Shown here one piece after another: positions 1-5,391 of a stretch of DNA of 5,391 bases; within the stretch, counting starts at the first letter, position 1, and each line of letters begins with the position of its first letter. Source of the stretch: Calditrichia bacterium. Lineage in GTDB: Bacteria > Calditrichota > Calditrichia > JAJRVZ01. The DNA lies in assembly GCA_030634505.1 (NCBI GenBank), contig DAOWAQ010000157.1:1-5391 (forward strand), read 5' to 3'. Below the pieces are notes generated by a model, which saw only the letters and a list, made by a program, of their open reading frames with translations, had not been told where the DNA came from and searched no databases. The position numbers and the translations under genes were made by a program.

Positions 1-669
1 AAGAGCAGGAAATTTTTTAAGACAGCTAGCATAAAATTCTTTTTCATATAACATACAGCATTTTAATCTTCCGCAAGTTCCGGAAAGCTTGGTAGGATTC
101 ATGGGTAGATTCTGATTTTTGGCATCCTGAGTTGATATAGGAGAAAAATTATTCATAAATGAAGCGCAACATAATGATACACCGCAAATACCTAATCCAC
201 CTATTTTCTTTGCTTCTTCACGGACACCTATTTGTCTTAATTCAATTCGGGTTCTATATTTTGCGGCCAGATCTTTCACAAGATTCCGAAAATCAACGCG
301 GCGATCGGAAGTGAAAAAGAAAGTGATTTTGTTTTCATCCATTTGAAATTCAACATCTACCAGCTTCATACATAAATTATGCAATTGAATTTTTTCGCGG
401 CAAACAACAAAAGCCAAATCTTCCTTTTTCCTGTTTTCAGCCAGTCGCTGCATATCATTTTCAGAAGCTTTTCGTACAATTTTAGGCGGTTCAGTTTTAA
501 ATTCAATATTTGAGTCGTCCATTTCTAATTTAGTCGCCTTACCCAGATCAAATCCTTTTTCTACTTCTATAACAATAAAATCACCTAAATTTATATCTAA
601 ACTATCTTTGTTAGAACAATATGTTTTACGGTTTCTTTTAAAAGAAACTTCAATTAAGCTAAATAGCAT
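1..669 (-). CDS. ricT: PSP1-domain protein RicT (YaaT family), 3' end cut by the window edge
   Basis: I translated this from the complement; 223 codons are open from ATG at 669 to base 1 with no stop, so the C-terminus lies outside. Family hallmarks are clear: GVREEAKKIGGLGICG (148-163), the CC pair at 167-168, and PTKLSGTCGRLKCCMLYE (192-209). Cysteines C162, C167, C168, C199, C204 and C205 fall in these blocks. In Bacillus subtilis, RicT joins RicA and RicF in a complex that binds [4Fe-4S] clusters and promotes RNase Y-dependent mRNA maturation; whether that role holds here is inference. The Bacillus protein is about 275 residues, so roughly 50 or more are missing. The start is fixed by an in-frame TAA at 685-687; CGGA lies 7 bases upstream of the ATG as a weak ribosome binding site. 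It follows holB by 79 bases on the same strand, matching the conserved holB-ricT pairing. Confidence 0.92.
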   Translation of the reverse strand, partial: MLFSLIEVSFKRNRKTYCSNKDSLDINLGDFIVIEVEKGFDLGKATKLEMDDSNIEFKTEPPKIVRKASENDMQRLAENRKKEDLAFVVCREKIQLHNLCMKLVDVEFQMDENKITFFFTSDRRVDFRNLVKDLAAKYRTRIELRQIGVREEAKKIGGLGICGVSLCCASFMNNFSPISTQDAKNQNLPMNPTKLSGTCGRLKCCMLYEKEFYASCLKKFPAL

Positions 670-748
670 AATAAAATCCGTATTTTATTTAGTACAACGT
701 TTTAATGTTAGAATATACTTAAAAAAATTAAAACAAACACATTAAATT

Positions 749-1828
749 TTATTTTTTTATCAATGATTCCTTAATTCGTAAAGCAAGCACGGTTAACAAT
801 AACGGGGCATAAATATTGCGTTTTATATTTTGAATGGCTTCTTCCAATATGTTAATGATCTGTTCAAAATCAGATTTTGAATAAGCGTTTGAAAAATTTG
901 TTAATTCAGTAATGAAATCAAAATTTATTACAGTTTTTTCTTCATTAAGTGTATTTAAATGATTAACATCCTGAAACCACAAAATAATTAAATTCAAAAT
1001 TTCAACCAGATAATTTTTATCCCGTTTTTTGAACATGTCGTCTACTGCATCAGATATCTTTACAGCACTGCCGGAAGCTGCAGCACGCAAAAAGGTCAAT
1101 ACCAGTTTTTGTTTGGTTTCATAATCTTCTTCCAATGAACCAAATACTTTTTTTAAATTACCCTGAGAAAATTTTATTACTTTTAAAATTTTGTCATCGA
1201 TGGGATGAAAATTTTTTACAACTTCCATACTTTCGTCATTGGATAGTCTTGGAAAATAAATTGATCTGCATCTTGAACGAATTGTATCAAGCAAAACGTT
1301 TTTTGAAGACGTAATTAATATGAGGGTTAAATAATCCGGCGGTTCTTCTAAAAGTTTTAAAAATGAATTGGCACTTTCGCGATTCATTTTGTCCGCTTCT
1401 GTAATTATATATACTTTTTGTTTGGATTCATAGGGTGGATATTTGGTCTCATTTTTTAATTCACGAATTTTATCTATGGAAATATTTGTTACCCCTTCCT
1501 GATCAATAGGCGCAAAAATATTTTGACTTTTATTACTATTCCGTTTGCTTATATCCTCCGGTTTCCATTTTGAGGAAATTGGAAATATATATTTTAAATC
1601 GGGATGATTTAATTTATTGATTTTATTACATACATTGCATTTATTGCAGGGTTTTGATTGTTCGTCTTCGCAGTTTAACAGTTTTGCCAATTCTAACGCA
1701 GTTGCTTCTTTTCCGGTACCTTCCGATCCATAGAACAAATAAGCATGAGCCAGTTTGTTTTTTTCATATGCAGATTGCAGCTGACTTAAAATCTTTTTGT
1801 GTATTTTAAAATCTGTAAAATATTGCAT
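749..1828 (-). CDS. holB: DNA polymerase III subunit delta' (clamp loader)
   Basis: A 359-residue AAA+ clamp-loader subunit, which helps open and load the beta sliding clamp on primed DNA. The N-terminus has AHAYLFYGSEGTGKEA with a complete Walker A motif (GSEGTGKE, 34-41, lysine 40). A zinc module follows with C53, C61, C64 and C67. The Walker B-like stretch VYIITEADKMNRESANSFL (139-157) leads into KLLEEPP (158-164). Sensor 1 lies around LITSS (171-175), and the SRC motif of delta' and gamma/tau is at 185-187. The helical C-terminal collar domain follows, ending with KRNIYAPLLLTVLALRIKE. About 35 residues between the zinc module and Walker B (roughly 83-118) are longer than in E. coli, and the total length exceeds the usual ~330. 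The E. coli delta' P-loop is degenerate, whereas this one looks intact. The distinction from DnaX (gamma/tau) rests on short length, the divergent P-loop surroundings and the ricT neighbour. No Shine-Dalgarno sequence is visible before the ATG. Confidence 0.93.
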   Translation of the reverse strand: MQYFTDFKIHKKILSQLQSAYEKNKLAHAYLFYGSEGTGKEATALELAKLLNCEDEQSKPCNKCNVCNKINKLNHPDLKYIFPISSKWKPEDISKRNSNKSQNIFAPIDQEGVTNISIDKIRELKNETKYPPYESKQKVYIITEADKMNRESANSFLKLLEEPPDYLTLILITSSKNVLLDTIRSRCRSIYFPRLSNDESMEVVKNFHPIDDKILKVIKFSQGNLKKVFGSLEEDYETKQKLVLTFLRAAASGSAVKISDAVDDMFKKRDKNYLVEILNLIILWFQDVNHLNTLNEEKTVINFDFITELTNFSNAYSKSDFEQIINILEEAIQNIKRNIYAPLLLTVLALRIKESLIKK

Positions 1829-1888
1829 TAAAAAATTTAATACAGGAAAGCGATAAGTACAATAAAAATTGTAAGTCTTTTGGTATGC

Positions 1889-3718
1889 CTAAGTCATAAG
1901 TTTCTTAATTAAATCACTGCGTTTAATATTGTGAAGAGTATTGAGGATTTTTTTTCTATTTTCTTTTTTATACCAAAAGAAAAACATGTTTTGCTGCAAT
2001 TTTTCCTTTTTCTTTGATGCGGTATGCATTCTCTTTAATGTATAGGGGTGATAACCAGAATAATAAATCACAGTAGCAACAGTCATCGGTGTAGGAGTAA
2101 AACCCTGTACCTGTTCAAGTTTAAAACCTAAGTTTTTCGTTTCTGCTGCCAGTTCCGCCATGTCTTCTAATTGACAATCCGGGTGTCCGGAAATAAAATA
2201 TGGTATGAGTTGCTGATTAAGTTTGTGTTTTTTATTTAATTCATCAAATCTTTTTTTGAATTTATAAAATAATTGAAAAGAAGGTTTGCGCATGATTTTT
2301 AATACTTTATCCGAAGTATGTTCCGGGGCTATTTTAAGTCTGCCCGATACATGATGTTTAACAAGTTGCTCGGTATATTTCTTCAATCCGTTCTTTTTTT
2401 CATCAGCGTCATCTTTTCCGATGAGCAGATCATAACGAAGACCGCTGGTTACGAATGCTTTTTTAACTTTTGGATGAGCCGCGACAGTTTTATATAATTC
2501 TGTCATTGATTTGTGGTTCGTGTCAAGATTATAACAGACAGTAGGGTGTATACATGATGGACTCACACAGCGATCACAAATGGACTGATCTTTTCCTTTC
2601 ATTTTATACATGTTTGCAGAGGGTCCGCCAAGATCAGAAATATATCCCTTAAAATCTGCCATTTGAGTAACTTGGTCAACTTCGTTCATAATTGATTGTT
2701 TAGAACGACTGGCTATCATTTTACCTTGATGTGCTGAAATCGTGCAGAAACTGCACCCGCCAAAACAGCCGCGATGAAGATTGATGGAATGTTTTATCAT
2801 TTCATATGCGGATATGTTTCCGCGTTTAGCATATTTTGGATGTGGTAGCCTTGTGAACGGTAAATCGTATGATGCATCAATCTCGCTTTCTGTCATAGTT
2901 TGAAAAGGGGGATTAATTACTAATAAATTATTACCAATTTTCTGTGTTAACCGGCGGGCGAATTGTTTATTGGATTCCTGTTCAATGGTCTTAAAATTAT
3001 GTGCAAAAGTCTTTTTATTATTAAGACACTCTTCGTGGGAAGCTAATTCAAAGGTTTCCCAATTTTTGTTTTTTGGAAGTTCTTCTTCTATCGGTAATAA
3101 ATAAGCAGTTTGTGGAATTGTTGTCAAGGAAGAGAAAGGAACATTCTTTTTTAATAATTTTAAAAGTTGCCGCAATGGTTGCTCTCCCATACCATACACT
3201 AAAAGATCTGCCTGGCTTTCCTCTAAAATAGTTGGCTTAAGTTGATCTGACCAATAATCATAATGGGTTACACGTCTTAATGAAGCTTCGATACCTCCAA
3301 TAATTATCGGAACATCAGGAAAAAGTTTTTTTAGTATCTGGCTGTAAACAGTTGTGGCATAATTCGGGCGAAATCCTGCTTGACCGCCCGGGGTGTAAGC
3401 ATCAGTTGATCGCAATCTATTGTTTGCGGTGTAATGATTTACCATGGAATCCATGCAACCGGAAGTAACGGCAAAAAACAATCGGGGTTTACCGAGTTTC
3501 TTAAAATCTCTTAAATCATCTTTCCAATTGGGTTGAGGAACAATGGCAATGCGTAAGCATTCATTTTCAATTATTCTTCCGATTACTGCCGGGCCAAACG
3601 CCGGATGGTCAACATAAGCATCACCGGAAAACAGGATTACATCTAGTTCATCCCAACCACGACTGTGGACTTCTTTTTTTGTTGTTGGTAGAAATGTTGA
3701 ATCTAAATTATTTTGCAT
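1889..3718 (-). CDS. ygiQ: YgiQ family (UPF0313) radical SAM protein
   Basis: A radical SAM protein of 609 residues from the chosen ATG. The N-terminal domain has LPTTKKEV (10-17), SGDAYVDHPAFG (31-42) and GGIEASLRR (141-149), all typical of YgiQ. The radical SAM motif RGCFGGCSFC places the [4Fe-4S] cysteines at C318, C322 and C325. The family signature SDLGGPSANMY (361-371) is followed by four more cysteines (C381, C384, C389, C395) that could hold a second metal centre. RLKIAPEHTSD and PYFISGHPDC lie in the barrel, and QVQGFTPTPMT leads into the short DUF3362-type tail. E. coli YgiQ is longer, mainly at the C-terminus. The reaction catalysed is not established, so only the family is certain. 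A GTG at 3739 would add seven residues, but it sits inside a GGTCACT tandem repeat and has no ribosome binding site; ATG at 3718 is preferred. It lies 60 bases upstream of holB on the same strand. Confidence 0.93.
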   Translation of the reverse strand: MQNNLDSTFLPTTKKEVHSRGWDELDVILFSGDAYVDHPAFGPAVIGRIIENECLRIAIVPQPNWKDDLRDFKKLGKPRLFFAVTSGCMDSMVNHYTANNRLRSTDAYTPGGQAGFRPNYATTVYSQILKKLFPDVPIIIGGIEASLRRVTHYDYWSDQLKPTILEESQADLLVYGMGEQPLRQLLKLLKKNVPFSSLTTIPQTAYLLPIEEELPKNKNWETFELASHEECLNNKKTFAHNFKTIEQESNKQFARRLTQKIGNNLLVINPPFQTMTESEIDASYDLPFTRLPHPKYAKRGNISAYEMIKHSINLHRGCFGGCSFCTISAHQGKMIASRSKQSIMNEVDQVTQMADFKGYISDLGGPSANMYKMKGKDQSICDRCVSPSCIHPTVCYNLDTNHKSMTELYKTVAAHPKVKKAFVTSGLRYDLLIGKDDADEKKNGLKKYTEQLVKHHVSGRLKIAPEHTSDKVLKIMRKPSFQLFYKFKKRFDELNKKHKLNQQLIPYFISGHPDCQLEDMAELAAETKNLGFKLEQVQGFTPTPMTVATVIYYSGYHPYTLKRMHTASKKKEKLQQNMFFFWYKKENRKKILNTLHNIKRSDLIKKLMT

Positions 3719-3726
3719 TTTATTTT

Positions 3727-3740
3727 GGTCACTGGTCACT
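3727..3740. repeat. Two tandem copies of GGTCACT
   Basis: GGTCACT occurs twice head to tail, followed directly by GGTGGTACC, just upstream of the ygiQ ATG. Read on the minus strand it supplies the GTG that would extend ygiQ by seven residues (VTSDQNK), so that extension is probably repeat sequence rather than protein. Copy number in this window is only two, and no function can be assigned. Confidence 0.6.
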
Positions 3741-3835
3741 GGTGGTACCGGGTTCTTTTATCTTGACTCTTAAAATTTATTCTAACGAATTCCTTGTTTG
3801 AATTATTTTAAATAACCGTTAAATTTCGCTTAGAC

Positions 3836-3943
3836 TGTCATTGCGAGCCTGATTTATCGGGAGAAGCAATCTTATAATTTTTCAAAAAACGAGATTCTTT
3901 CGCATTGTTTCGACTACGCTCAACAACCATGCTCAAAATGACA
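3836..3943. repeat. MITE-like or REP-like palindromic intergenic element, 108 bp
   Basis: The left end TGTCATTGCGAGC (3836-3848) and the reverse complement of the right end, TGTCATTTTGAGC (3931-3943), match at 11 of 13 positions, so the element is bounded by inverted repeats. Inside are GAAGCAATCT on the left and GAGATTCTTTCGC plus CGACTACGCTCAA on the right; AATCT and AGATT form a second, inner inverted pair. This wording (cattgcgagc, gaagcaatct, gctcaaaatgaca) closely resembles a dispersed palindromic repeat I recognise from many bacterial genomes, usually between genes. There is no open frame for a transposase, so any mobility would have to be supplied in trans. It lies between the divergent ygiQ and nuclease genes. 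The resemblance to known repeats is from memory; the copy number in this genome is unknown. Confidence 0.7.
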
Positions 3944-3985
3944 ATTTTGTTTAATTACAAATAATGACAATAATAAAATTTAACT

Positions 3986-3990
3986 AAGGA
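3986..3990 (+). promoter_or_regulatory. Shine-Dalgarno site fixing the TTG start of the nuclease
   Basis: AAGGA lies six bases before the TTG at 3997, a good position for a ribosome binding site. The TTG begins a canonical signal peptide, while the next in-frame ATG (residue 27) would remove that signal peptide. The site therefore decides the start codon. Confidence 0.75.
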
Positions 3991-3996
3991 TTACGA

Positions 3997-5103
3997 TTGA
4001 AAAAAATAATTATATTTGTTACAGTTATTTGTTCATTAGTTATAGCTCAAACAGAAGACACGATTTTTCCCGGAATGACCGGCCAGCAATTGCTTGACAG
4101 TCTGATCGCTCAATATAAAACGTCACAAAATTTAGGTGAAGCTCGTGCAAAAGATTCCATGTATGCATCGATTTACAATATTAATGATAGTGTGAGTTGT
4201 GTTTACACAGATTATACAATGTATATTGATCCGACACTTGATCCAAGCCAGGCTGCTTATAATGGTGGCGCTGGTATAAATTGTGAACATACATGGCCAA
4301 AAGCAAAAGGAGCTTCTTCATCTAGTTTACCAGAATGGGATTTGCATCATTTGTTTCCTACTCGTGTAGATGTGAATGGCGATCGCGGCAATTCACCTTT
4401 TGACGAAATTGACGATAATCTGACGGATAATTGGTATTGGCTGGAAATCAATACTTCATCAATTCCTAACCAGTTTATTAATGAGTACAGTGAATTTGAT
4501 AATGCGGGTGATGGCAGATTTGAGCCCCGCGAAGATCACAAAGGCAATGTTGCCCGCGCCATGTTTTATTTTTACACCATGTATAAAGCAGAAGCAGACG
4601 CCGCCGATCCTAATTTTTTCACTCTTCAAAAAGATGTGTTGTGGCAATGGCATAATACAGATCCGGCAGATGCCATAGAAATTTCCCGAACTAATCAAAT
4701 AGCAAGTTACCAGCAAAACAAACCAAATCCTTATGTCTTGGATGCAACTTTGGTACAACGAGCTTATTTTCCCACTTCCGGCATAAACGATGAAAATACT
4801 CAAAACCCACAACAATTTAAATTATACCAAAATTATCCAAATCCCTTTAATCCCAATACCCAAATCAGATATTACATTCCAACAAGTTCTAAAGTAGTAC
4901 TAAAAATATTTAATGTTTTGGGTCAGCAAATTTATTCAATGGAAAATCAGCATAATCAAGATGGTGAACACTCTATTAATTGGAATGGCGTTGATTACGC
5001 GGGGAATAAAGTAGGCTCAGGGATGTATTTTTACAAAATAAATTCTGCATCTGTTCAAAGCAACAAATTTTCTGAAATTAGGAAAATGATACTACTGCGA
5101 TAA
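3997..5103 (+). CDS. Secreted endonuclease I family nuclease with C-terminal T9SS type A sorting domain
   Basis: A 368-residue exported nuclease. Residues 1-17 are a Sec signal peptide (MKKIIIFVTVICSLVIA) with likely cleavage before Q18. The catalytic domain (about 28-258) belongs to the endonuclease I group (EndA/NucM/Vvn, beta-beta-alpha-metal fold). It shows NCEHTWP (95-101), with E97-H98 matching the metal ligand and general-base histidine of the family. WDLHHLFPTRVDVN (114-127) and RGNSPF (130-135) follow, with N132 the likely second metal ligand, then FEPREDHKGNVARAMFYF (175-192). The enzymes cut DNA, and often RNA, non-specifically with Mg2+. After a short linker the tail begins at FKLYQNYPNPFNPNTQIRYY (274-293) and continues through VVLKIFNVLGQQIY and GSGMYFYKI to KMILLR. 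That is a Por secretion-type sorting domain, directing type IX export and usually surface attachment or release. C68 and C96 are the only cysteines in the mature chain and could pair. It starts at TTG. Scavenging of extracellular DNA is the likely role (inference). Confidence 0.93.
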   Translation: MKKIIIFVTVICSLVIAQTEDTIFPGMTGQQLLDSLIAQYKTSQNLGEARAKDSMYASIYNINDSVSCVYTDYTMYIDPTLDPSQAAYNGGAGINCEHTWPKAKGASSSSLPEWDLHHLFPTRVDVNGDRGNSPFDEIDDNLTDNWYWLEINTSSIPNQFINEYSEFDNAGDGRFEPREDHKGNVARAMFYFYTMYKAEADAADPNFFTLQKDVLWQWHNTDPADAIEISRTNQIASYQQNKPNPYVLDATLVQRAYFPTSGINDENTQNPQQFKLYQNYPNPFNPNTQIRYYIPTSSKVVLKIFNVLGQQIYSMENQHNQDGEHSINWNGVDYAGNKVGSGMYFYKINSASVQSNKFSEIRKMILLR

Positions 5104-5159
5104 GTATTTAAATATAGACTATCTTTAATTTAAAAATGTATTTAATGAAAGAAATAATT

Positions 5160-5391
5160 ATGAAAAGTTTAAATATTATTTGTGTTACAATATTCATTTT
5201 TGTTCTTTCATGTAACAAAAAACTTGTGAATCTTAATTAATATACTAGTTTCTTTAAAAATCTCGATAGTACAAATTATATGTATAAATTATATAATGGG
5301 AAAAATAAGGCTTTCTATTCTTTTGCAAAGAATTTATATAGTGATGACATAATTTCAGACACACTTTACAAAGGTGATAGAATATATAAAT
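5160..5391 (+). pseudogene. Lipoprotein gene interrupted by an in-frame TAA; right end cut by the window edge
   Basis: ATG at 5160 begins MKSLNIICVTIFIFVLSC, a short basic N-terminus, a hydrophobic core and a lipobox-like VLSC with the lipidation cysteine at residue 18. Nine residues later, after CNKKLVNLN, there is a TAA at 5238-5240. The same frame then reads 50 sense codons to the window end, beginning YTSFFKNLDSTNYMYKLYNG and ending in YKGDRIYK. That stretch is mixed, polar and protein-like, as expected of a lipoprotein body. The simplest reading is one gene with a nonsense mutation (for example CAA, AAA or GAA to TAA), or a base error. Alternatives are a real 26-residue lipopeptide followed by a separate open frame from ATG at 5280, or chance. 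In-frame ATGs at 5136 and 5145 are less suited to a signal peptide. No family is recognised. It lies 56 bases after the nuclease stop, on the same strand. Confidence 0.5.

Noticed and set aside
701..746. TTTAATGT and ACATTAAA inverted pair between holB and ricT
   Set aside because: The 30-base spacing and A-T-rich eight-base arms do not make a credible terminator or operator.
1858..1873. Perfect inverted repeat TACAATAAAAATTGTA between ygiQ and holB
   Set aside because: The six-base stem is nearly all A-T and is not followed by a U tract on the minus strand, so it is not a convincing terminator; such palindromes are expected by chance in AT-rich DNA.
3763..3768. TTGACT resembling a -35 box on the plus strand
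   Set aside because: No acceptable -10 box lies 16-18 bases downstream, and it is over 200 bases from the nuclease start, with the palindromic element between.
3836..3943. CRISPR repeat or RNA gene
   Set aside because: There is a single inverted-repeat unit with no regular spacers, and no tRNA- or rRNA-like structure is seen.
3947..3976. TTGTTT followed 18 bases later by TAATAA as a promoter for the nuclease
   Set aside because: Each hexamer matches its sigma-70 consensus at only three of six positions, and no FCB-type TAnnTTTG box is present; too weak to call in this composition.
4481..4678. Open frame of 65 codons on the plus strand
   Set aside because: It is a shifted frame within the nuclease coding region and has no family features.
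4459..4815. Open frame of 118 codons on the minus strand
   Set aside because: It lies wholly inside the nuclease gene on the opposite strand, with no recognisable domain; the forward frame has clear family motifs across the same bases.

Overview
The window is AT-rich and looks like chromosomal DNA from a bacterium of the FCB (Fibrobacteres-Chlorobi-Bacteroidetes) superphylum. The best evidence is the tail of the secreted nuclease, which carries the box YQNYPNPFNPNTQIRYYIP. That box is typical of type IX secretion (T9SS) type A sorting domains in Candidatus Marinimicrobia, Ignavibacteriota and Calditrichota. The phylum cannot be fixed from this sequence alone.

Bases 1-3718 hold three genes that all read leftwards, in the order ygiQ, holB, ricT. 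ygiQ encodes a YgiQ-family (UPF0313) radical SAM protein. holB encodes the delta-prime subunit of the DNA polymerase III clamp loader. ricT encodes a PSP1-domain protein and is cut by the left edge. The gaps are about 60 and 79 bases with no convincing terminator, so co-transcription is plausible. The holB-ricT pairing matches the conserved arrangement known from Bacillus (holB-yaaT) and other phyla.

Bases 3719-3996 form a divergent intergenic region. It holds a 7-bp tandem repeat next to the ygiQ start, and a 108-bp element ending in 13-bp imperfect inverted repeats (TGTCATTGCGAGC and TGTCATTTTGAGC). The element resembles the dispersed palindromic or MITE-like repeats of many bacterial genomes.

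Bases 3997-5103 read rightwards and encode a secreted endonuclease I-family nuclease with a signal peptide, a catalytic domain and a C-terminal T9SS sorting domain. It starts at TTG, supported by a good ribosome binding site. It probably degrades extracellular or surface-associated nucleic acid.

Bases 5160-5391 read rightwards and encode a lipoprotein signal peptide followed, nine residues after the lipid-attachment cysteine, by an in-frame TAA. The same frame then stays open, with protein-like composition, to the right edge. This looks like a gene interrupted by a nonsense codon (or a base error) and is the most unusual item here. No clearly new multi-gene system is visible; the rest is housekeeping genes plus one typical FCB exported enzyme.
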